From a virus, in IMG/VR virus record IMGVR_UViG_3300027836_000026, positions 1-31,620 of that record: a stretch of DNA of 31,620 nt, one strand, 5' to 3'. The position numbers were made by a program, and so were the translations under genes. Under the pieces are notes generated by a model. It was not told the origin of the DNA and did no database searches. It saw nothing but the letters and a program-made list of their open reading frames with translations. Below are positions 9,317-14,431 of the stretch, piece by piece (the first letter of the stretch is position 1; each line of letters starts with the position of its first letter).

Positions 9317-9755
9317 ACTTGCTGCCGCCAATGCGGCCTTTGCTGTTATTAAAGGCGCACTAGCAAATGGCAAGGACTTGTCTGACCTTGGCTCACGGGT
9401 CTTTGACTACTTTGATAACAAAGCCAAGATACAAGCAAAGGTCAATGAGAAGGGTAATCGCTCAGACATTGAAGAGTTCTTTGCCCTTGAAAAGCTAAAC
9501 GCTCAAGAAGTTGAACTGCGTGAACGCATGATCTACGCTGGTCGTCCAGGTATGTGGCAGGATTGGCAGAAGTACCAAGCAGCAGCAGCTCGTAGACGTA
9601 GGGAAGAAAAAGAGGCAGAGATCAAGGCCATCAGGGCTCGTAGAGCAAAGACAAAGCAATTGATTGAGTATTTTGCAATTGGTATTTCTACAGTTATTCT
9701 GGCTGTTATGTTGATCTACGGCATCATCATCTACATGATGTACATCAAAAAATGA
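9306..9755 (+). CDS. Membrane protein with charged helix and C-terminal TM
   Basis: This 149-residue protein has a mixed N-terminal domain (1-85, with EEFFALEKLNAQEVELRERM and an AGRPGMWQDWQ motif). A highly charged Arg/Glu/Lys helix follows (about 90-118), then a hydrophobic segment at about 123-146 and a KK tail. It overlaps the 31-residue gene by 11 bases and the next gene by four. I know similar proteins in the lysis regions of related phages only as hypothetical proteins. The topology fits a lysis-cassette accessory protein. No lipobox or spanin signature is seen. Confidence 0.55.
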   Translation: MLAELAAANAAFAVIKGALANGKDLSDLGSRVFDYFDNKAKIQAKVNEKGNRSDIEEFFALEKLNAQEVELRERMIYAGRPGMWQDWQKYQAAAARRRREEKEAEIKAIRARRAKTKQLIEYFAIGISTVILAVMLIYGIIIYMMYIKK

Positions 9756-10360
9756 GCGACAAACCTGAAACCATTGTGGACAAGGTACTGGCTTATGTAG
9801 ACAGTCCCTTTAAGCTTTTTTCAGCCATTCTTATGGGGGTCATTGTTTTCTCTGGTTACTTTCTTTGGCAGAACCAAGAGTTTATGAGGGATGCTTACAA
9901 GGAATCTAAAAAGCTGCCTGAGATCAATACAGCAAGAGCCGATGATGCAAGCTCAATGCTTTTAAAGAAGACGGGGGCTACTGTTGTTGCAGTGTTTAAA
10001 GTCAACCCATTGTTTAACAGTCGTGTGCTTTACAAGGCTTACACAAAAGATGGCAGGGACAAATCCATTGAGGATATCGATGTAGGGCTGTTTAGTCAGA
10101 ACACTGCTAACAATAGCGATGTCGTCAAGTTGATGACCAATGAGATTCCTTGCGGGGATTACCGCTATGCCCAATCAGAAGTGGGACTGTGGTACTTAGA
10201 GAAAGGTGTGACCTATACATGCCGTATAAGCGTTCCACCTGACTCACATCGTTTTGTAGGCCAGATAACTGTGGGTTGGGCTGAACCACCTACGGATATT
10301 GAGCAGACAAAGTTCATGCTGGAGATTGCCGGCGCAATGCTAACCAAGAGAGGTAATTGA
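9752..10360 (+). CDS. Lysis-region protein with N-terminal membrane anchor
   Basis: This 202-residue protein has one N-terminal membrane segment at about residues 22-39 (LFSAILMGVIVFSGYFLW). A soluble domain of about 160 residues follows, with two cysteines in EIPCGDYRY and VTYTCRISV that might form a periplasmic disulfide. It begins in an ATGA overlap and ends in a TGATG overlap with the holin gene. It is probably an envelope protein with the large domain on the periplasmic side. That topology would suit superinfection control or lysis timing, but no family is recognised. Confidence 0.5.
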   Translation: MSDKPETIVDKVLAYVDSPFKLFSAILMGVIVFSGYFLWQNQEFMRDAYKESKKLPEINTARADDASSMLLKKTGATVVAVFKVNPLFNSRVLYKAYTKDGRDKSIEDIDVGLFSQNTANNSDVVKLMTNEIPCGDYRYAQSEVGLWYLEKGVTYTCRISVPPDSHRFVGQITVGWAEPPTDIEQTKFMLEIAGAMLTKRGN

Positions 10361-10785
10361 TGTTTCCATTAACCGCATTACTTGAAGTAGGTGGCAAGCT
10401 TATTGATAAGCTTATCCCTGATCCTGAAGCCAAAGCCAAAGCACAACTTGATCTAGCAAAGATGGCTCAAGATGGTGAGTTGGCAAAAATGGCTAATGAG
10501 ACTGAGCTTTACAAAACAGAGCAAAACAACCTTACAGACCGCCTTAAAGCAGATATGAGTAGTGACTCATGGCTGTCCAAAAACATTCGCCCTATGACCC
10601 TTCTGATGATCCTGGGAGGGTATTTCACCTTTGCCATGATGTCAGCCTTTGACTACGACACTAATCAGTCTTACGTCCAGTTGCTGGGCCAGTGGGGAAT
10701 GCTGGTCATGTCCTTTTACTTTGGGGGACGGACCCTTGAAAAGATCATGGACATGAAGGCAAATAAAGACAAGGAAGCAAAGTGA
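10360..10785 (+). CDS. Holin of the 3TM/GTA-holin type
   Basis: The ATG at 10360 shares a base with the upstream TGA and has GAGAGG upstream, so it is preferred over the in-frame TTG at 10357. The 141-residue product has a soluble amphipathic N-terminus containing AKAKAQLDLAKMAQDGEL, then SWLSKNIRPMTLL. Two clear membrane segments follow at about 79-96 and 105-123, with a lysine-rich tail. The W-x5-RP motif before the first helix is characteristic of this holin family. It would make the inner-membrane lesion that releases the endolysin encoded directly downstream. Confidence 0.75.
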   Translation: MFPLTALLEVGGKLIDKLIPDPEAKAKAQLDLAKMAQDGELAKMANETELYKTEQNNLTDRLKADMSSDSWLSKNIRPMTLLMILGGYFTFAMMSAFDYDTNQSYVQLLGQWGMLVMSFYFGGRTLEKIMDMKANKDKEAK

Positions 10786-11378
10786 TTACTGCTGAACAAC
10801 TTAAAGAACTCAAGATTGATGACGATTGGCTAGAGCCTTTGAATGAAGCTATGCAAAGGTATGAAATCAACACACCATTGCGAATGGCGGCGTTTATTGG
10901 TCAATGCGCTCACGAGTCAGGTAACTTCAAGACTTTGCAAGAAAACTTAAATTATTCAGCAGAAGCTTTATGCCGTGTTTGGCCTAGCCGATTTCCAAAT
11001 CTTCAGGCAGCACAGCCGTATCACCGCAATCCCGACAAGATCGCAAACAAGGTATACGGTGGTCGTATGGGGAATGGAACCGAAGAAACCGAGGAAGGTA
11101 GTCTGTATAAAGGCCGTGGCCTGATCCAGTTGACCGGGAAGGATAACTACACTCTCTGTGGGGATGCCTTGCAAGAGGACTTTATTCATTCGCCTGACCT
11201 TTTGTTGTCTCCAAAATATGCCACTTTGAGTGCTGCATGGTTTTGGAATAAGCGTGGCCTAAACAAAGAGGCCGATGCAAAAGACTACACCGCCATGACC
11301 AAGAAGATCAATGGGGGTGTAATCGGGTTAGAGGACCGTATCAAGCACATTAATCATGCGCTAGAAGTCTTGGCCTGA
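10782..11378 (+). CDS. GH19 (chitinase class I-like) endolysin
   Basis: This is a 198-residue single-domain muramidase-type endolysin. It starts at a GTG that overlaps the holin stop (GTGA). The GH19 signature is clear: FIGQCAHESGNF around residues 38-49 with the likely catalytic Glu45, ENLNYS with the second acidic residue Glu54, then YKGRGLIQLTGKDNY at 109-123 and AWFWNKRGLN near 150. No signal peptide or SAR helix is present, so export depends on the holin. It would cleave peptidoglycan glycan strands. Its 3' end overlaps the convergent DUF3310 gene by 25 bases, and no terminator is seen between them. Confidence 0.92.
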   Translation: MITAEQLKELKIDDDWLEPLNEAMQRYEINTPLRMAAFIGQCAHESGNFKTLQENLNYSAEALCRVWPSRFPNLQAAQPYHRNPDKIANKVYGGRMGNGTEETEEGSLYKGRGLIQLTGKDNYTLCGDALQEDFIHSPDLLLSPKYATLSAAWFWNKRGLNKEADAKDYTAMTKKINGGVIGLEDRIKHINHALEVLA

Positions 11379-11650
11379 TACTCAAGCTCAAGCAGCAGTT
11401 CTAGGTAATGAATTGCTTTCTTGATGTCAGCAGCTCCATTTTTTTCCTTGTGACGGGTAACGTATTTCACTACGTTGCCTTCACAAAACCCTAAATCGTT
11501 AGCAAGAATGTAAACAATGGGCTGGATGCCTTTGTCTTTGTAGTGGTTACCTGATACCTGTTTATCAAGGGCAGATGGCGGTACACACACAATTGGTGTG
11601 CAGCCATGTATTTCACAGATCTCTGGTGTTGGGCAAGTATCGCAAAGCAT
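11354..11650 (-). CDS. DUF3310 family protein
   Basis: The conserved core SGNHYKDKGIQPIVYILAND, followed by GFCEGNVVKYVTRHKEK and DIKKAIHYLELLLEL, is the DUF3310 pattern common in phages; its biochemical role is not settled. The ATG at 11650 overlaps the MazG-like gene's stop and has AAGGAG five bases upstream, so it is preferred over the GTG at 11653. The product has 98 residues. Four or more cysteines in the first 25 residues (CDTCPTPEICEIHGC) suggest an added metal-binding or redox-sensitive N-terminus. It is the last gene of the leftward replication/nucleotide operon. Confidence 0.85.
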   Translation of the reverse strand: MLCDTCPTPEICEIHGCTPIVCVPPSALDKQVSGNHYKDKGIQPIVYILANDLGFCEGNVVKYVTRHKEKNGAADIKKAIHYLELLLELEYQAKTSSA

Positions 11651-11955
11651 CACAACTCCTTAACAAAAACACCATTTGGCATCAAAGTTCCTTTACGGTC
11701 CTTGATTTCTTGGTAGGCCATCTTTATGCAGCTCACCAAATTAATGTCTTGCAAAGCGCAATAGTTGATCAAGCAGACCATCACATCGCCAACTCCATCA
11801 ACAATGCCTTCAGGATCTCTCTTGATGGTGGCATCTGCCAGCTCACCAAGTTCAGACATTGCCTTTAACAGTTGTGTTTCAGGGCTTGAATTTGGAATAA
11901 TCCTTCGAGCTTCTGCCCATTGGATAATTTGCATTTCGACATCTGCGTAACTCAT
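11650..11955 (-). CDS. MazG-like NTP pyrophosphohydrolase
   Basis: This 101-residue all-helical protein carries the MazG/dUTPase-like metal motif SELGELAD (Glu35 and Glu38) and the second acidic motif IVDGVGDVMVCLINYC (Asp53 and Asp57). The Glu usually found just after the first Asp in classical MazG is Gly here; phage members often vary at this site. Starts at 11979 and 11961 are in frame, but AAAGGA stands at the right distance only from the ATG at 11955. Such enzymes hydrolyse NTPs or dNTPs, or lower alarmone levels. A nucleotide-pool or anti-starvation role is inferred from the family. Confidence 0.8.
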   Translation of the reverse strand: MSYADVEMQIIQWAEARRIIPNSSPETQLLKAMSELGELADATIKRDPEGIVDGVGDVMVCLINYCALQDINLVSCIKMAYQEIKDRKGTLMPNGVFVKEL

Positions 11956-11957
11956 AT

Positions 11958-12179
11958 TCATCCTTTGGCAAGCAGCCAAACACGCAATCCACCCTCTTCC
12001 TTACGGGTAGAGATCACCTTATCAGGGTAGACCTTCTTTGAGTTATTGATCTGTGCTCGGATGTAGCTGATCTTTTTAGAGTCAGTACAGGGGATCAAGA
12101 AAGAATCACCCACTTCCATTTGGTCAAATGGATAAGCTTTTCTTGAAGACAGGGGAATGTTTTTTTCAATTGTGAACAT
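11958..12179 (-). CDS. Conserved small phage protein (DUF7303-like)
   Basis: This 73-residue basic protein starts MFTIEKNIPLSSRKAYPFDQ and continues with MEVGDSFLIPC, then a lysine-rich helix and a beta-rich end with GGLRVWLLAKG. The MEVGDSF motif is familiar from small phage proteins with this fold, and I associate it with DUF7303, function unknown. Only a weak Shine-Dalgarno sequence precedes the ATG. A strongly structured RNA element lies 18 bases upstream in the leader. That makes this gene a candidate for RNA-level control. Confidence 0.7.
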   Translation of the reverse strand: MFTIEKNIPLSSRKAYPFDQMEVGDSFLIPCTDSKKISYIRAQINNSKKVYPDKVISTRKEEGGLRVWLLAKG

Positions 12180-12196
12180 GGTTTTCTTTTATAAAG

Positions 12197-12262
12197 GGGG
12201 CCTACTCGCTGCGTCTGGTCGTGGATGAACCCACAAGTTCGCCAGCATCCGCTTTCGGCCCC
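12197..12262 (-). ncRNA. Highly structured leader RNA candidate
   Basis: On either strand this 66-nt segment folds into one long irregular hairpin with four nested complementary blocks. In plus coordinates these are 12197-12202 with 12257-12262 (6 bp), 12211-12213 with 12250-12252 (3 bp), 12215-12218 with 12242-12245 (4 bp) and 12221-12224 with 12231-12234 (4 bp). The blocks are collinear and separated by small internal loops. The element lies in the 126-base gap upstream of the 12179 start. It has no T-run after it, so it is not a simple terminator. It may be a cis-regulatory leader, an RNase processing site or a small RNA. Confidence 0.45.
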
Positions 12263-12305
12263 AAAAATTAATGGGTTTTAGTAACTTACATTACTAGTTG
12301 CAAGC

Positions 12306-12563
12306 CTAAAAAGGCATATCGTCATCAATAAAATCAGGCTTAGGCTTACGGGTAGGCTCAGAACTTTGACGGGGGGTGTCTTGTTTTTCACGAACAGAAA
12401 GGCTCAAGAAAGTCTTGCCTGTCTTCTCTGACTTCTTCTTCCATCCAGAAAGCCAGTAGTCCTTACCCCCTATGTTGATAGACCCGTTGTAATCAGGGTG
12501 CTTTTCTGTTTCTTTTTTGTCATTGGTAAACAATGAGCCTTTATCAGTTTTATCGTATTCCAT
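12306..12563 (-). CDS. Small ssDNA-binding-like protein with acidic SSB-type tail
   Basis: This 85-residue protein has a single beta-rich domain: GSLFTNDKKETEKHPDYNGS, then a GGKDYWLSGWKKK segment and FLSLSVREK. A basic Pro/Arg linker follows, and the protein ends in FIDDDMPF, very like the DDDIPF tip that bacterial SSBs use to recruit replication and repair partners. It resembles the DUF736-like group of small phage proteins (my recollection, not a search). It is encoded three bases after the ERF annealing protein, which supports a role on single-stranded DNA. AAGGGT precedes the ATG. Confidence 0.7.
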   Translation of the reverse strand: MEYDKTDKGSLFTNDKKETEKHPDYNGSINIGGKDYWLSGWKKKSEKTGKTFLSLSVREKQDTPRQSSEPTRKPKPDFIDDDMPF

Positions 12564-12566
12564 GTA

Positions 12567-13181
12567 TTACCCTTTTGCTTTTTTAAGTGCTGAACGCACA
12601 GTGGATGACATTTGGTTAGCCAACCAGACACGCTGATCAGCTTCCAATGCCTGTTCATCAATCATTGCAAGGGACTCTGCTGCCTTCCCCTGGTTGACCA
12701 ATTCTTCTACGCTACTTGCCAAATCACGCAAGAAACTCTTAATGTCCTCAGGAAGGTCGTCACCAATGCCACCACGAGGGGTTACAACAGGTGCTGTACC
12801 CTTGACCCCAGTAGTTGCATCCAACGCATCGTGTTCAACGATTTCAAGCGCTGCAACCCACAAATAGCGTCTAAGGTAGGTCTGTACTGCCCCAAGGTTT
12901 TGGACCTCGTGACAGCCCTTTAAAGCTGCGCTAGACATAGGTGTTTCAATGACGATCATCTCTTCTGGTTTGTCGTTGTTGACAATCCGCATGTCTGCTG
13001 TTTCTTTGCCAAAGCTGATGATGGCTGTCAATCCAACCTCATCCAAAATTCTTAAGGCTGGAATGATGAAGTCACCAAGCTCAAAGTATTTGTAGCCAGC
13101 AAACTTGTTGTGGCCTGACTTTTTCAATTCAATACTGTGAAACTTATGACGAGCATCATTAAGTTTTTTATAGACATTCAT
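12567..13181 (-). CDS. erf: ERF family single-strand annealing recombinase
   Basis: The 204-residue product begins MNVYKKLNDARHKFHS. It contains HNKFAGYKYFELGDFIIPAL, IVIETPMSSAALKGCHEVQN and LGAVQTYLRRYLWVAALEIV, the ERF core for annealing complementary strands during phage recombination or circularisation. The frame stays open upstream to 13298, but GGAAAG lies seven bases before the ATG at 13181, and the upstream gene ends at 13186, so that start is chosen. The C-terminal part after residue 140 is a Pro/Gly linker and a helical tail. It forms a recombination pair with the SSB-like gene just downstream. Confidence 0.9.
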   Translation of the reverse strand: MNVYKKLNDARHKFHSIELKKSGHNKFAGYKYFELGDFIIPALRILDEVGLTAIISFGKETADMRIVNNDKPEEMIVIETPMSSAALKGCHEVQNLGAVQTYLRRYLWVAALEIVEHDALDATTGVKGTAPVVTPRGGIGDDLPEDIKSFLRDLASSVEELVNQGKAAESLAMIDEQALEADQRVWLANQMSSTVRSALKKAKG

Positions 13182-13185
13182 TGCA

Positions 13186-13422
13186 TTACTTTCCAAATGT
13201 TGCATCGTATTCATCTTGAATGATGTCACGTTGGGTGTCATCATCAAAGTCTTCAAAGTTGATAAAGTGGTTTTCCTCGCAGCATGAGCGCTTGTCATTG
13301 CGGGGCTCTAAGCAGTAAGGGCAGTACTCCACACCCTTGAGATCTTCTTTCGCTTGTTCTAAAAAGTCTTTCATGTGTTCCTCTTGACGTTGGACTGTTT
13401 CATAAAATTCTTGTTGGCTCAT
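13186..13422 (-). CDS. Small acidic protein with Cys cluster (zinc-ribbon-like)
   Basis: This is a 78-residue protein if it starts at the ATG at 13422, which overlaps the stop of the preceding 50-residue gene (ATGA). The frame is open up to a GTG at 13485, but those starts lack a Shine-Dalgarno sequence. The N-terminal 35 residues form a Gln/Glu-rich helix (SQQEFYETVQRQEEHMKDFL). CPYC and, ten residues on, CC could bind zinc, and the C-terminus is strongly acidic (FEDFDDDTQRD). The role is unknown; its place just upstream of ERF suggests recombination or regulation. Confidence 0.6.
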   Translation of the reverse strand: MSQQEFYETVQRQEEHMKDFLEQAKEDLKGVEYCPYCLEPRNDKRSCCEENHFINFEDFDDDTQRDIIQDEYDATFGK

Positions 13423-13571
13423 AATTTGCCCAAAGGAGTTGCCAAGAGCCATTTGTTGCCCAAGAAGCGAAGGGACCGTACCCACTGAAGGCAGTTATGA
13501 CGTTGTGTGTGTGTTGGCACACCATCTACGCAGTACAGTCGTCTGACTGTTTTCAATGCTTGAACATTCAT
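13419..13571 (-). CDS. 50-residue basic protein, first gene of the leftward operon
   Basis: An ATG at 13571 with a very good AAGGAG six bases upstream opens a 50-codon frame that stops at 13419 in an ATGA overlap with the next gene. The protein starts MNVQALKTVRRLYCVDGVP and continues with a conserved-looking QWVRSLRFLGNKWLLA block. It is basic, with two cysteines. Strong initiation signal, exact coupling and natural composition make it a real gene although it is short. I do not recognise a function. As the promoter-proximal gene it should be expressed early. Confidence 0.75.
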   Translation of the reverse strand: MNVQALKTVRRLYCVDGVPTHTQRHNCLQWVRSLRFLGNKWLLATPLGKL

Positions 13572-13680
13572 TTGTATCTCCTTTTTGTTAAGCAGGGTGT
13601 GAATGTATCAGGCTTTTTATATGTTTTGTATAGGTGTTTTCCCTAGTGTACTTTTGTTTTTTTTGATGTAGGCTCACCCT
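13572..13680. promoter_or_regulatory. Divergent intergenic region
   Basis: These 109 bases separate the leftward recombination operon from the rightward replication genes, so both promoters should lie here or nearby. The region is T-rich on the plus strand with TATATG and TATAGG blocks around 13618-13634. No hexamer pair with good -35 and -10 matches at 16-18 bases was found on either strand. The leftward ribosome-binding site AAGGAG is at its left edge. I therefore call the region regulatory by position only. Confidence 0.4.
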
Positions 13681-13875
13681 ATGAGCCACCCTAACATCAT
13701 TGAACACCAATTGGCCTATGAACTTATTGTTCAGGCTACAGACCGTCTGGAACCGTTGCTGCGTCCAGATGACTTAGAAGCTGGTATTGTTGCTTCACTG
13801 GCAACAGCACTACAAATCGCTAGCAAACGTCAACTAAAGGAGATGCATGAAATCTACAAAACCAACGCCATTTGA
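13681..13875 (+). CDS. Small hypothetical protein
   Basis: This 64-residue helical protein starts MSHPNIIEHQLAYELIVQAT and has an acidic RPDDLEAGIVASLATALQIA helix and a short basic end. It is the first rightward gene after the divergent region. Its ATG lacks a clear Shine-Dalgarno sequence, so weak or leaderless-like initiation is possible. It overlaps the next small gene by 29 bases in another frame. No family is recognised. Confidence 0.55.
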   Translation: MSHPNIIEHQLAYELIVQATDRLEPLLRPDDLEAGIVASLATALQIASKRQLKEMHEIYKTNAI

Positions 13876-13999
13876 TTGGCAAACAAAAACCCCGTCCTTG
13901 TTTACAGCAACAGAAAAAGCAACCATGAACTTTTTTGCTGTAGCTAAGAGTACTGAGCGTAAGCAGCTCAAAATTTACTCAAAAGCAGGTGCAAAATGA
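13847..13999 (+). CDS. 50-residue hypothetical protein
   Basis: The ATG at 13847 follows an excellent AAAGGAG with a four-base spacer, and its TGA overlaps the next ATG (ATGA at 13996-13999). The product starts MKSTKPTPFDWQTKTPSLFT and is basic, with a C-terminal KSTERKQLKIYSKAG segment. Initiation signal and coupling support it as real. Function is unknown; it sits in a run of tiny genes leading to the replication initiator. Confidence 0.7.
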   Translation: MKSTKPTPFDWQTKTPSLFTATEKATMNFFAVAKSTERKQLKIYSKAGAK

Positions 14000-14178
14000 T
14001 CTTTAACGCATTGGCAGAATTTCCTAAAGCTGGTTTGACACCAGATGAAAACGGTGAGTACCATATGGGCTTGTCAGAAATGGCAAGATTCAGTGCTTAT
14101 CAAGATCAACAACAGCGTGACCGTGAGTTCGAGACTCGCCTTGATCGTTGGATGACAGACAACAGGAGTGAACTGTGA
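13996..14178 (+). CDS. Small hypothetical protein
   Basis: This 60-residue, hydrophilic protein has a short N-terminal segment (NALAEFPKAGLTPDENGEYH), an MARFSAYQDQQQRDREFETR helix and an acidic end. It begins in an ATGA overlap and ends in a GTGA overlap, so it is firmly embedded in the small-gene run. No family is recognised; the charged helix could mediate protein contacts. Confidence 0.6.
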   Translation: MIFNALAEFPKAGLTPDENGEYHMGLSEMARFSAYQDQQQRDREFETRLDRWMTDNRSEL

Positions 14179-14327
14179 AACAAGGACTGTATGCAAACAT
14201 TCATGCTAAACGTGAGCGCATTGAAGCTGGCTCTAAAGAGAAGATGCGTAAGCCTGGGAGCAAGGGCGCACCATCTGCTGCTGACTTTAAAAAATCGGCT
14301 AAAACTGCCAAAAAAGTAAAAAAGTGA
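14175..14327 (+). CDS. 50-residue basic GLYANIHAKRERI-type protein
   Basis: A GTG at 14175 overlaps the upstream TGA (GTGA), with AGGAG seven bases before it. The 50 codons encode a very basic protein starting MKQGLYANIHAKRERIEAGS, with KMRKPGSKGAPSAADFKKSA and a lysine-rich tail. I recall the same motif from many phage genomes, always as a hypothetical protein. The basicity suggests nucleic-acid contact, which is inference. Its stop codon forms part of a promoter-like extended -10 element. Confidence 0.75.
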   Translation: MKQGLYANIHAKRERIEAGSKEKMRKPGSKGAPSAADFKKSAKTAKKVKK

Positions 14328-14333
14328 TATAGT
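14305..14333 (+). promoter_or_regulatory. Sigma70-like promoter upstream of the replication initiator
   Basis: CTGCCA at 14305-14310 (four of six to the -35 consensus) is followed after exactly 17 bases by TATAGT at 14328-14333, with the extended -10 dinucleotide TG at 14325-14326. The TG belongs to the stop codon of the preceding gene. Transcription would start about seven bases downstream and give a leader of about 90 nt before the initiator ATG at 14432. Hexamer quality and spacing are seen in the sequence; activity is inference. Confidence 0.5.
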
Positions 14334-14431
14334 TATTTGAAACGTGGCTAGGGTAGCTCCTGAAAAGACGATTCTTCACCGTCCTGCCAATGTTTCTTCA
14401 GTGAAGTGAACCGATGAAGTAAGGTGCGAAT
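14328..14431 (+). other. Noncoding leader of the initiator gene
   Basis: About 100 bases with no credible ORF separate the basic small gene from the initiator. Possible pairings include GACG at 14369 with CGTC nine bases after it, flanked by GGTAG and CTGCC, and CTTCAC with a later GTGAAG. These alternatives exclude each other. A switch-like leader controlling initiator translation is conceivable, but the pairings are short. Confidence 0.3.
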
